From Thermoplasmata archaeon (GTDB lineage Archaea > Thermoplasmatota > Thermoplasmata > Thermoplasmatales > Thermoplasmataceae): a stretch of DNA of 43,353 nt. This document shows positions 15,801 to 23,391 of the stretch, piece by piece (position 1 is the first letter of the stretch; each line of letters begins with the position of its first letter). The translations under genes were made by a program, and so were the position numbers. The notes beneath the pieces are model-generated. The model made no database searches. It had not been told where the DNA came from and saw nothing but the letters and a program-made list of their open reading frames with translations. The DNA lies in the NCBI GenBank assembly GCA_021818715.1, contig JAKATN010000010.1:1-43353 (forward strand), written 5' to 3'.

Positions 15801-18015
15801 GGGACCTGGCCGCGCAGTGCCTGAATCTCTGCTTCAAGACCTCAGAGTTGGTTATGGATCGTTTTGCAATGTCCCTGAAGTTCTGTCCTGAAAGAATCGA
15901 GACTATTGAATCCAGGTTCAGCTTCTTCTGATAGGAAAGCATGAATCCATCGTCCGTGACCGTAACCCTTGCATTCACTCCGTATTTGTTGGCTAGAGCA
16001 AGTGCATATGCCCTGGAGAGGGCATCGTTCACCCTTCTTCCCAGCGGGACGTGAAATATGGAATTGTAATTCTTTTCCTCATCTATATAACCTTCCAGAA
16101 GGGCAAACGTGCCTGTAGGGATCGAATACTGGGATTGTGACCTGATGTAGGCTATGATGCTCTGAGCCCCCGGCTCGTCGACCTTGTAATTCTCAATGAT
16201 GAATTCTTTGGGGTCCTCGCCATTCTTAAGCATCCCAGCAATCTGTTCGCGGAACTTACCTATAAGCATCCCGAGATCGTAGCTCCTGGGAAGCAGTTCT
16301 CCAGTCCACGATGGCACGGTCGGCTTGACCCCCGTCGCTTCCTTTACGAGAACCTTATTCCTGGAGGTGTGAAGGAACACGTAGGTTCTGGCGCCGAGCA
16401 CAAATACGTCACCTGGCTTGAGCCTCTCCACGAATTTGTCGCTGAGCTGGCCAAGGTGCTTCCCCCGTTCGTTTATCACCTGGTAATCGGATTCGTCCGG
16501 GATGGTGCCTACGTTCATGAAGAAGATCATCCTTGCGCTCTTCTTTTTCCCGAATATTCCTTCCTCCCTGTCAATCCATATTTTTGGGAATATGGTGCTG
16601 TCCTTTATCTCTCCGGCAAGGTAATTCACCGTATTCAGGAAATCCTCCCAGGAGAGCGTGGAGTATGAATATGAACTCCGGACCAGATCATACGCTTCCT
16701 TCACCTTCCAGACCTTCTCAATTGCCATTCCCACGAGGCATTGGGAAAGCACGTCAAGCGAATTCATTGGTATGGTCACCCTGTCAATTTCCCTGTCGTA
16801 TGCAGCCTTGGTGAGGACAGCACATTCCACAAGATCGTCGAGATCAAAAACCACGAATCTGCCCTTCGACATGTCGTTGACGTTGTGCCCGGATCGCCCG
16901 ATCCTCTGGAGACCCTTCGACACGGATTTCGGGCTGCCTATCTGCACCACAAGATCTATGTAGCCTATGTCTATTCCAAGTTCAAGCGACGTCGACGTTA
17001 TCACGCATTTCAGTTCCCCGTTCTTGAGCTTGTTCTCCACGTCTATTCGGGTTTCCTTTCCAAGCGAGGAATGATGCGCCTCTATGCTCTCTATTCCCCG
17101 CGCCTTTAGCCTTACTGCAACATGTTCAGTAGAGCTCCTGGTATTTGTAAAGATTAGAGTCGTCTTGTGCTTGTTTATCAGGTCGGTAAGAATGTCATAC
17201 ATTCTTTCATTGGCCACATCCTGCGGGACCGCTGTCAGGTCAGGCACGGGAGTGAGGGTGCTGAGATCAAGGAATTTCTTTGCGTCCACTTCGACTATTT
17301 CCACGTCCCTTATCTTTCCCGACTCCAGGCCCACAAGGAACTTTGCTATCTCCTGTATCGGGGCCTGAGTAGCTGATAGACCAATTCTGGTAAGCCTGCG
17401 ACCTATCCTGCTCTGGAGCCTCTCAAGGTTCAGTGAAAGAAAAGCACCCCTTTTGGTGGAGGAAATCTCGTGGATTTCATCCAGAATCACGTACCTGGCT
17501 GAAGTCAGATGCTCGGAGAATTTAGGGCTGCTCAAAAGCAGGGCAAAGGATTCCGGGGTTGTGATAAGGATGTGTGGGGGCTTTCTGAGCATCTTTTGCC
17601 TCTCTTTCTGGGGGGTATCCCCAGATCTCACCGCAACCCTTATCTCAGGCAAGTTCAACCCTTCCTGCTCGGCCAGGGCGTATATTTCTGTGAGAGGCTT
17701 CTTCAGGTTCTTGTCAATGTCGTTCGCAAGTGCCTTAAGGGGGCTAATGTATACTGCATAAATCTGATCCTTGATCTCATTCTTTCCTGCCTGGATAAAC
17801 AGTTCGTTAATGATCGACAGGAACCCCGTCAGGGTCTTGCCAGTGCCGGTGGGGCTTGAGACGAGAACGTTCTTGCCCTCGTGTATTAGCGGGATAGCCC
17901 TAATCTGTGGATCGGTCAGGCCGTCATACCTTGAGTTGAACCACTTGCTCACAATAGGGTCCAGGAATGGTAGGTGATCCTCTACCCTGAACCTACTATC
18001 TATCCCGGTCTGCAT
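12892..18015 (-). CDS. lhr: Very long Lhr-type ATP-dependent helicase
   Basis: This 1707-aa SF2 helicase is of the Lhr family (DNA repair-associated 3'-5' helicases). The helicase core has Walker A SSPTGTGKT (53-61), TTPES (152-156), Walker B DEIH (179-182), motif III SAT (214-216) and motif VI QRIGRSGHN (370-378). The Lhr winged-helix and beta-barrel region follows. Archaeal Lhr core proteins are usually about 850-950 aa, whereas this one continues for some 800 residues. The extension contains several winged-helix-like segments (for example LTADEISIRLPVDQEMLSS and GPVTQREISSYFWFEV) reminiscent of the long bacterial Lhr C-terminal part. TATA-like TAGTTATATC lies about 29 bases upstream. No frameshift is seen across the whole gene. 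Confidence 0.92.
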   Translation of the reverse strand: MQTGIDSRFRVEDHLPFLDPIVSKWFNSRYDGLTDPQIRAIPLIHEGKNVLVSSPTGTGKTLTGFLSIINELFIQAGKNEIKDQIYAVYISPLKALANDIDKNLKKPLTEIYALAEQEGLNLPEIRVAVRSGDTPQKERQKMLRKPPHILITTPESFALLLSSPKFSEHLTSARYVILDEIHEISSTKRGAFLSLNLERLQSRIGRRLTRIGLSATQAPIQEIAKFLVGLESGKIRDVEIVEVDAKKFLDLSTLTPVPDLTAVPQDVANERMYDILTDLINKHKTTLIFTNTRSSTEHVAVRLKARGIESIEAHHSSLGKETRIDVENKLKNGELKCVITSTSLELGIDIGYIDLVVQIGSPKSVSKGLQRIGRSGHNVNDMSKGRFVVFDLDDLVECAVLTKAAYDREIDRVTIPMNSLDVLSQCLVGMAIEKVWKVKEAYDLVRSSYSYSTLSWEDFLNTVNYLAGEIKDSTIFPKIWIDREEGIFGKKKSARMIFFMNVGTIPDESDYQVINERGKHLGQLSDKFVERLKPGDVFVLGARTYVFLHTSRNKVLVKEATGVKPTVPSWTGELLPRSYDLGMLIGKFREQIAGMLKNGEDPKEFIIENYKVDEPGAQSIIAYIRSQSQYSIPTGTFALLEGYIDEEKNYNSIFHVPLGRRVNDALSRAYALALANKYGVNARVTVTDDGFMLSYQKKLNLDSIVSILSGQNFRDIAKRSITNSEVLKQRFRHCAARSLMILRKYKGIDISVARQQLRSDKVLKTLEEMGNFPVVTEAYREIMEDMMDVPRAQKFVEEVIEKGSYRIRDYGTDPSPFSHGIILSGVSDIVLMEDKSRLLRELQSKILEKVYGSSSISFLINDKRTGENYFRSKVPKIEDEESFNRFLAHFLYIDPFRNRINSPYPYSGGGVADLVEKFISEDRMLSVFIRGTEYTHPDHYRILWALFRRPRVDSIPDQNLLEYIGDDEKTFGEIKKELEMNENEIKDALIKLESTYEIRKRTRGGLTTYIRNLISPEPLDTGDAIREAVKILLGSLGPLTADEISIRLPVDQEMLSSALKWLVDQGILVLDYVTPVFAKQYILSEDLEKLIEFSEFDPGSFRIANLYRPVSSEAEYFSKYGFCFDPLSISIRLNQESKPGTVSIPEDGSVIYGRFVKHQWVFASREFLEDLYALRWYAFNPAVSTFLSRIPKEGITETEAEKTLGYDRNLARQFLRELEYRLSLYRTPSGRYFELFGSREPGDRNRAFLNIVEKYGPVTQREISSYFWFEVTDSMTSLCKSVYNDGERYLSASSSLEDKKTDAILPIRDPFGIYFSRIYSSDNINAVYIKGGKPSGDLHFSYTGGILWVDSVEVQSENLEEFSEVLLGFARTLSAAGIVLRGNVLPEERGGWHVSREMGTAVYGDIDLLGDSGMLITTALFLPEHGNRMDHIYTRISQKLVGIRNWGDASRFGIRVEDFNSYVDSNLLYQFMGPFGVSSYATTEVISLYRAIRGYKPTAEEEKVLRVIMESDGVYEKDLRLELPFEQPRIRKFVDSLYRNCIICRGTGRKLIYVVESVKREEALRMIISFLLGTFGFTTPDLVSEVTGYSDIPFITAELKKQSGIRVGVTDSNRVFYYSPDSFKRKIDPRETILVNKEFLYFYLKDLIPRDVMRGRGNYYFDGKTISGLINIQFTGKIARVKETKGEVDRAGVQAILLKAGYLSRRT

Positions 18016-18076
18016 CGGTGCGATCCCATACTAAAGCAAACTCCCGATATAACTATTTGTAAAGCTGCCAGAGATT

Positions 18077-19156
18077 CTACCGCAGGTTGAAACCGGATCT
18101 CGCCAGGTTGTCTATAAGCAGATCAATGGACCTGTCAAAGCCTCTTTTGCCCAGGACCTCCCCGAAGAAGGAAATGCAGGCATCATAATCGGCATAGTCG
18201 ACAGGCTTTGGAATGCCGTCCTTTCCACCCAGGGCAAATGAAAACTTGAGGGGATCGGAGAATGACGGCCCCTCCCCGTAGATTATCTCGGAGAGGTATG
18301 AGAGTGCCCTGACCGTACTCTTTCCCACCCCCTTCATTCTGTAAAGTTCCTGAAACCCGCTGGGGGAATACTCGTAAATATCCCTCAATTTCTTCCAGTT
18401 GATTCTCACGTCCAGGTTGAGAAACTTCCCCTCTGCATTGCCCATCTCAAGTGTTCTCTGCTTTCCCCTGCCAATCGATCCGGCGTACTTTTCCGGATTG
18501 TCCTGAATCACCGCGAGTATCCCGTCCCTGTTTCCAGCGCTTGCTTTTGTGGAGAGATCCAGTACTCCGTCCATTATCCTCGATCCTGACAGGCCGGATC
18601 TGGCATCATCATAGAGTGCCCCGGAGATGCCGGAATGCCAGTGATAGCGCCTGGCAAGCCTAACCTCCGGGTTCATCCCCTGCTGGACTATGGACCAGGA
18701 ATTCCCGTCAGTGACCATGTACTGGAGATAAAGGTCGAATGAGTCCTGTAGCAGGTTGTTATCAACCCTGGCCACATCCCTGGAAACGATGAATGCTTCT
18801 TCCATGAATTTGCTTCCGGCCACTTTGCCTGCTTCCGAAAACTGTTCCCTTATTGTTGAGAATCCGTCCCCTTTCGCCCCTATAATTATCAGCCCGTCGC
18901 CATGCGAGGCATAATACTCCTTTAGGGCGGAAAGAAGCACCGTAGTTGTCCCACTGGAATTCCAGTCAAATCCCGTAGCCAGCGCAAATGAATGAAACCA
19001 GAAAGGATCTGCGAATTTTGAGATCAGTGCCTCAGTTCCGAATTTTTCAGAAATAAGATCGCACAATATTCCCCCAAGCTTAACCATCCTCCTGAACAGC
19101 CTCTCTGGGGGCTTCCCATAATGGAGCGGGAGAATTGCAGTGCCTGTTTTGGGCAT
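18077..19156 (-). CDS. DUF763 protein
   Basis: This 359-aa protein matches the uncharacterised DUF763 family of archaea and some bacteria. Its N-terminus is typical (TGTAILPLHYGKPPERLFRRM). It also has PFWFHSFALATGFDWNSSGTTTV (about 51-73) and, farther on, the conserved RRYHWHSG. Near residue 270 a helix-hairpin-helix-like stretch appears (LYRMKGVGKSTVRALSYLSEI), suggesting nucleic acid binding. It lies between the S27ae gene and the lhr gene on the same strand, with short gaps. Nuclease or repair roles are guesses from that context and the HhH; no activity is assigned. Confidence 0.88.
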   Translation of the reverse strand: MPKTGTAILPLHYGKPPERLFRRMVKLGGILCDLISEKFGTEALISKFADPFWFHSFALATGFDWNSSGTTTVLLSALKEYYASHGDGLIIIGAKGDGFSTIREQFSEAGKVAGSKFMEEAFIVSRDVARVDNNLLQDSFDLYLQYMVTDGNSWSIVQQGMNPEVRLARRYHWHSGISGALYDDARSGLSGSRIMDGVLDLSTKASAGNRDGILAVIQDNPEKYAGSIGRGKQRTLEMGNAEGKFLNLDVRINWKKLRDIYEYSPSGFQELYRMKGVGKSTVRALSYLSEIIYGEGPSFSDPLKFSFALGGKDGIPKPVDYADYDACISFFGEVLGKRGFDRSIDLLIDNLARSGFNLR

Positions 19157-19181
19157 CTGCTATTATCCAAAAGGGGATAAA

Positions 19182-19370
19182 TTACTTTTTATCGACGGCT
19201 GCGGCTTCCTGTTTTTTCTTCTTTATCTCTGTATATCCGCATTTACCGCAGGTCAGCCTGTCCTTGTGCTCGGCCATGAAGGTGCCCGGACCACATTTGG
19301 GGCAGAATTTCCTTTCCCTTACCAATTTTCCGTTATCCAACTTGTACAATTCCCGTTTAAGCAATTTCAA
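19182..19370 (-). CDS. rps27ae: Ribosomal protein S27ae
   Basis: This 62-aa zinc protein of the small subunit has [19 protein letters not shown] with two CxxC pairs (CPKC and CGKC). A basic Lys-rich segment follows each side. Its start codon abuts the S24e stop, so the two are translated from one message. It is the last gene of the Rpo7-Spt4-DPCK-S24e-S27ae block. Confidence 0.96.
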   Translation of the reverse strand: MKLLKRELYKLDNGKLVRERKFCPKCGPGTFMAEHKDRLTCGKCGYTEIKKKKQEAAAVDKK

Positions 19371-19673
19371 TCACTCCTTCTTTTCCTCGGTCTTGAGGCC
19401 ATTCCGGAAAAGTTCGTAATCCGGCTCGTAGAGCATGGCGTTCTCTTTGCTCTCGTAAATCTTTGCATATCCAATCGATTCAGGCTTGCCGGTTTCCTGG
19501 ACAGTCCTGTCCACAATCACAAGCTCCTTTTCTGCCTTAAAATTCTTGGAGATGATTTCCCTGATCGACTCACGCTTTGGTGTCGATTCAGCATCGTAGA
19601 CGACCTTGTAGCTTATCTCCTTCCTCTTCAAAATGACGTTATCCTTTACATTGGTTATCTCAATCTTGACCAT
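19371..19673 (-). CDS. rps24e: Ribosomal protein S24e
   Basis: This 100-aa small-subunit protein shows NVILKRKEISYKVVYDAEST (about 12-31) near the N-terminus. It also has TPKRESIREIISKNF and the GYAKIYESKENA motif, all characteristic of S24e. The start lies 14 bases inside the end of the dephospho-CoA kinase gene, a coupling seen in several archaea. Confidence 0.95.
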   Translation of the reverse strand: MVKIEITNVKDNVILKRKEISYKVVYDAESTPKRESIREIISKNFKAEKELVIVDRTVQETGKPESIGYAKIYESKENAMLYEPDYELFRNGLKTEEKKE

Positions 19674-20166
19674 CGGTGACCATCCTTTCGTATATGCTTC
19701 GAACCCGAATGCGTGCTTCTTTATTAACTCTGATGTAGGCCATTCCCCTGTCGGGCACGCCGTATGCTACTATCGATCCTGTTTTTGCATACATCACGGC
19801 GGGAATTACCGCCAGATCCTCTTCCCCGACGACCTCGATCCTCCCGTTTCCCTGACCGCCCAGGACATTCCGGATTGCATTCACTAGGTCATCCGTGATG
19901 CATCCCTGCGGGTTTTCTATGATGCTGGCGCCTTCCCTGTGCGGGTAGCTCCCGGACCTCTTGGTCTTCAGATCCACTATCTCCAATTTGGGAACAGCCC
20001 CCAGTTCCTCCAGCACGCCGCTCGTAAAATCCCCGACGCTGATCACCGGATGCTTCCCGGCCTTTCTGATCAGCTGTTTTGGGTCTATGAGGACATGGGT
20101 GGCGGATTCTACTGCTTTGCGTGTTTCTATGTCAAGACAGCGCTTACTGCCTGACCTTGATTGCAT
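19660..20166 (-). CDS. GTP-dependent dephospho-CoA kinase (DUF359 family)
   Basis: This 168-aa protein belongs to the archaeal DUF359 family, shown to phosphorylate dephospho-CoA with GTP as the last step of CoA synthesis. Conserved blocks are ISVGDFTSGVL (about 41-51), the EIVDLKTKR motif (62-70), an ENPQG segment, and VVGEEDLAVIPAVMYA followed by VAYGVPDRG. The N-terminus is short and unlike the usual start of the family, so the start codon is less certain. It overlaps spt4 upstream by 23 bases and S24e downstream by 14 bases. The order Rpo7-Spt4-DPCK-S24e-S27ae is a conserved archaeal cluster. Confidence 0.88.
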   Translation of the reverse strand: MQSRSGSKRCLDIETRKAVESATHVLIDPKQLIRKAGKHPVISVGDFTSGVLEELGAVPKLEIVDLKTKRSGSYPHREGASIIENPQGCITDDLVNAIRNVLGGQGNGRIEVVGEEDLAVIPAVMYAKTGSIVAYGVPDRGMAYIRVNKEARIRVRSIYERMVTDGQD

Positions 20167-20338
20167 ACCTTCCTTCTTTGGTTATGCCTGTTTCCCTCGC
20201 TATCACTGATTCAGCGACATTCTGGATAAAGATGAAGCCATACCATTCGCTGGTCAGTTTCTCGTCAGGATGGTCCGGGCAGGTCTTTTCAGAAGTTAGC
20301 ATCTTGCATTTCTTGCAGGCCTTCAGTTCAAGCTTCAT
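20144..20338 (-). CDS. spt4: Transcription elongation factor Spt4 (RpoE'')
   Basis: This 64-aa zinc protein partners Spt5 on RNA polymerase. Residues 8-11 are CKKC, and the second half-site is Cys20-Pro-Asp-His23. The fourth ligand, usually a cysteine, therefore appears to be a histidine (or the zinc site is altered). The strands WYGFIFIQNVAESVIAR and the C-terminal GRYAIKVR are typical of archaeal Spt4. Its ends overlap rpoE1 upstream (11 bases) and the dephospho-CoA kinase gene downstream (23 bases). Confidence 0.93.
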   Translation of the reverse strand: MKLELKACKKCKMLTSEKTCPDHPDEKLTSEWYGFIFIQNVAESVIARETGITKEGRYAIKVRQ

Positions 20339-20921
20339 TTTCCACCCTGTTCTCCTTCCTCTTCCTGAGCCAGTCCAGCTTCCCGAGACCCAATTGCTTC
20401 ATAGTCAGTCCCACCTTGGAATCGCCTATGAATGAACTTGGAAGGCTGAGAGCGACGATTTTCACCCTTACCCTGTCTCCCACCTTCAGGTCACGCTTGG
20501 TATCCTTACCTATGAACCTCTGGTTTGCAAGATCAATGTCGATCCTGTCATCCATTATCTGGCTTATATGCAGGAGACCCTCAAATGGCCCGAACCTTAC
20601 AAACGCCCCGAATTTCTGGACGCTGGTCACGTATCCCTCAACTATCTCCTGCATCTCCGGCATATAGCCTATTGCCCGGAACCTGAGCGTCTGGTATACC
20701 GCGCCATCACCATGGACAATTGTGCCTTCGCCTATTTTCTCTATGGAGCTCACCGATATGACAAAACATCTCTTTGAAACCCCATAACTCGCAACTTCTG
20801 CGTCCCTCAGTATCCCTTCCAGAGATGTCTTTGCAACCCCAAGCAGGGCATTATCGTAGTCCAAGCCAAGTTTGTCTGGCGGTACCCTCGCTATGAATTC
20901 ATCCTCAATCTCAATATACAT
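20328..20921 (-). CDS. rpoE1: DNA-directed RNA polymerase subunit Rpo7 (E')
   Basis: This 197-aa stalk subunit pairs with Rpo4. The N-terminal RNP-like domain begins MYIEIEDEFIARVPPDKLG. An S1 domain starts near residue 80, with GYVTSVQKFGAFVRFGPFEG and LLHISQIMDD. The C-terminal LPSSFIGDSKVGLTMKQ is usual for the family. It is first in the leftward block, with a promoter in the 274-base gap shared with the divergent acyl-CoA dehydrogenase gene. Confidence 0.96.
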   Translation of the reverse strand: MYIEIEDEFIARVPPDKLGLDYDNALLGVAKTSLEGILRDAEVASYGVSKRCFVISVSSIEKIGEGTIVHGDGAVYQTLRFRAIGYMPEMQEIVEGYVTSVQKFGAFVRFGPFEGLLHISQIMDDRIDIDLANQRFIGKDTKRDLKVGDRVRVKIVALSLPSSFIGDSKVGLTMKQLGLGKLDWLRKRKENRVENEA

Positions 20922-20937
20922 TTATCTGCACGCTTCC

Positions 20938-20951
20938 GGTAAGGGCTTACC
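20938..20951. repeat. Inverted repeat in the rpoE1 leader
   Basis: GGTAAG-GG-CTTACC is a perfect 6-bp inverted repeat ending 16 bases before the rpoE1 ATG. The TATA-like AAAACTATTTAG is near 20995, so this lies in the transcribed leader. It could be an operator or a small hairpin; a chance match cannot be excluded. Confidence 0.3.
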
Positions 20952-21165
20952 TGGATCTGGAAACCCTTCAGCCTGCGATATGAACTTTGACTAAATAGTT
21001 TTATCCTGTCACAGGCATAGACCTGAACTTCAAAAATTAAAACTGTTCTTTCTATCGCCCTGATAGGAGGTTTCTGGTTGACTTTGGGTGTGCATTTTCA
21101 AATTTAATATCCCCATATGCACGAATGCGCAATATTCGCAAATCCAAACAGCCGGATCAGGTGCC

Positions 21166-21175
21166 TATTTATAAG
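21166..21175 (+). promoter_or_regulatory. TATA box of the acyl-CoA dehydrogenase operon
   Basis: TATTTATAAG is centred 25 bases before the ATG at 21196, giving a leaderless transcript. Confidence 0.65.
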
Positions 21176-21195
21176 TCGCTGGATTTCCAATCATA

Positions 21196-22350
21196 ATGCA
21201 GCCGGTCTATAACGAGACACATATGGAACTCAGGGAAACGGTACGGGAATTCGTGAAGAGAAAGATTCAGCCCATAGCGTCCAGGATAGATACCGAGGAT
21301 TATTTTCCTGAGGAAATTTTCAAGGAAATGGGCAGGCTTGGTCTCCTCGGGATAACTGTACCGGAAGAGTACGGAGGATCTGGCATGGATTACGCTGCGC
21401 AGGCGCTGGTTGAGGAAGAACTGGGATACGTTTCACCCCCTCTTGCCCTTTCATATGGGGCCCATTCAAACCTCTGTCTTGACAGCCTTTACAGGAATGG
21501 GAGCATACAGCAGAGAGAAGAGTATGTGCCAAAGCTCTGTTCGGGCGAATGGATTGGGTCGCTGGCACTCACCGAACCGTCTTCCGGAAGCGACGCCCTG
21601 GCCATGAAAACTGAAGCAGTCAGGGACGGAGACGGCTTCCTGCTGAACGGAAGCAAAACGCTTATCACAAACGCACCCTATTCTGATCTTTTCTTTGTGT
21701 ATGCACGCACGGGTAAGGAATATACCCCTTTCGTTGTCCTATCCGGGGACAAGGGGTTTTCCAGGGGAAGCAAATTCTCGAAGATGGGGATGAGAGGTTC
21801 ACCAACTGGCGAGCTTTTCTTTGATTCGATACACCTTACAAGAGATCGGATTATAGGAAAGGAAAATGACGGGAAAAATGTAATCTTGAACGGCCTGAAT
21901 TCGGAAAGGGTGATACTTTCGTTCATATTTCTGGGGCTTGCAAGGCGTGCACTGGAACTTTCCGTCAGCTATGCATCGGAAAGGAAGCAGGGCGGTCAGA
22001 CCATAGACAGATACGAACTCGTTCAGGAGAAGCTGGCATACATGTATTCCAGATACAGGGCAAGTCGTTTTCTGTGCGAGGATGCGCTTGCAAAACTGAA
22101 GGGGAGCAGCAAGGATGGGCTGAGCGCAGCCACTGGCATACTTTATACTGCCGAATCTGCTGAATATATTGCCAGGGAGGCCGTTCAGATTCATGGCGGC
22201 TACGGCTACCTGAGGGACTTCGAAGTGGAGAGATTGCTGAGAGACGCAATCCTTGGACAGATCGGGGCAGGGACTACGGAGATAAGAAAACATATTGTAG
22301 CAAGGGAACTCTCAAAGAGCTTCCTGCACAGTGGGAAAATACCTGAATAA
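21196..22350 (+). CDS. Acyl-CoA dehydrogenase
   Basis: This 384-aa FAD enzyme oxidises an acyl-CoA to the enoyl-CoA. The family motifs are PEEYGGSGMDYAAQALVEEE (about 56-75), the substrate/FAD segment LALTEPSSGSDA, and KMGMRGSPTGELFFD. The C-terminal AVQIHGGYGYLRDFEVERLLRDA is also present. The C-terminal site where medium-chain enzymes have the catalytic Glu (YEGT) reads IGAGTTEI, with Ala358, so the base must lie elsewhere, as in isovaleryl-type enzymes. The chain-length substrate is unknown. It leads a rightward series with NMD3 only 2 bases downstream; no electron-transfer flavoprotein is seen here. Confidence 0.93.
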   Translation: MQPVYNETHMELRETVREFVKRKIQPIASRIDTEDYFPEEIFKEMGRLGLLGITVPEEYGGSGMDYAAQALVEEELGYVSPPLALSYGAHSNLCLDSLYRNGSIQQREEYVPKLCSGEWIGSLALTEPSSGSDALAMKTEAVRDGDGFLLNGSKTLITNAPYSDLFFVYARTGKEYTPFVVLSGDKGFSRGSKFSKMGMRGSPTGELFFDSIHLTRDRIIGKENDGKNVILNGLNSERVILSFIFLGLARRALELSVSYASERKQGGQTIDRYELVQEKLAYMYSRYRASRFLCEDALAKLKGSSKDGLSAATGILYTAESAEYIAREAVQIHGGYGYLRDFEVERLLRDAILGQIGAGTTEIRKHIVARELSKSFLHSGKIPE

Positions 22351-22352
22351 GA

Positions 22353-23366
22353 ATGATATGCGTAAATTGTGGAAAGGAAACACATTCGGAAAAACCGGTA
22401 TGCGATGAATGCAGAATCAAAGCCCTCGGCGTAAAAAGGAAAGGCATTCTTAACCTCGTCGCATGCCCTAAATGCGGGGCGCTGAAAACATACAAGAGAT
22501 GGCTCTATTCCGTAAAGAAGGAAGAGATCGGAAAGTCAATAGTCAAACTTTATTCTGGTAGGAATGCTGCAATACAGATTGAGGTCGACAATGACGAGAT
22601 TGACCTGTTCTCAGAGGATGGAGCCATTGATGCCGAGGTATCAGTAATAGCGGACGATTCCCGGTCGACCTTCCATGACGAGATACCGTATAGCATAAGC
22701 AAGGAGAGTTGCCCGCGATGCAACAAAGCTACCGGATCCTATTTCGAAGCGATTGTTCAGATCAGAGGGATCACCGGAGCTTATTCCCCTTTGCTGGACA
22801 GGGTTTTTGATCATGCTGCCGACATATCTGACCGTACGAGGCCAAACATAACCAAGGTCACCAGGCGCAATGAAGGACTTGACGTGTTCTTTGGATCTTT
22901 CAAGATAGCGGAGGCGTTCTCCAGAAAGTTGACTGAACTTTATTTTTCACTGTATTCTGTCACCAAGAAATTGTCAGGCAGGTCAAACGGCCTTGATCTT
23001 TACAGGTACACCTACCTTGTTAGATTGGCGGACCTTTACCGGGGGGCAGTCGTCAAGATATCGGAAACCCCTTACATAGTGCTGTCCGTCCACAAAAGAA
23101 CCCTTACACTGATGGGGTTGCCGGACAGGAAGGTTATTGTGATTGATTCGGCAGAGTTCTTCTCATCCAGGTTCAGAGTAATCGATAATGGAGTGAATCT
23201 GGAGAGTTATTCCCTGATGTACAGATCAGGCGATGAGATGCAGATAGTGAGCCCGGATGGGATGAATACCCTGGCAGTGAAAGGAATATACGATGATGAC
23301 CATGTGGACGTTGTTTATTACCAGGGTGAATATTACGCGCTTCCGCCACAATCCGTGAAACATTAA
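22353..23366 (+). CDS. Archaeal NMD3-family protein
   Basis: This 337-aa protein resembles archaeal NMD3, related to the eukaryotic factor that binds the large ribosomal subunit. Zinc-binding Cys pairs are seen in CVNCGKETHSEKPVCDEC (3-20), in CPKCGALKTYKRW (near 38) and in CPRCNKATGSYFEAIVQIRG (near 120). The last segment, followed by an alpha/beta domain, is the family hallmark. In archaea the role is unclear but is presumed to be in ribosome assembly or subunit recycling. It starts 2 bases after the acyl-CoA dehydrogenase stop, so the two are co-transcribed. Confidence 0.88.
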   Translation: MICVNCGKETHSEKPVCDECRIKALGVKRKGILNLVACPKCGALKTYKRWLYSVKKEEIGKSIVKLYSGRNAAIQIEVDNDEIDLFSEDGAIDAEVSVIADDSRSTFHDEIPYSISKESCPRCNKATGSYFEAIVQIRGITGAYSPLLDRVFDHAADISDRTRPNITKVTRRNEGLDVFFGSFKIAEAFSRKLTELYFSLYSVTKKLSGRSNGLDLYRYTYLVRLADLYRGAVVKISETPYIVLSVHKRTLTLMGLPDRKVIVIDSAEFFSSRFRVIDNGVNLESYSLMYRSGDEMQIVSPDGMNTLAVKGIYDDDHVDVVYYQGEYYALPPQSVKH

Positions 23367-23391
23367 GACAATCAATGTTATCCGGTACGAG

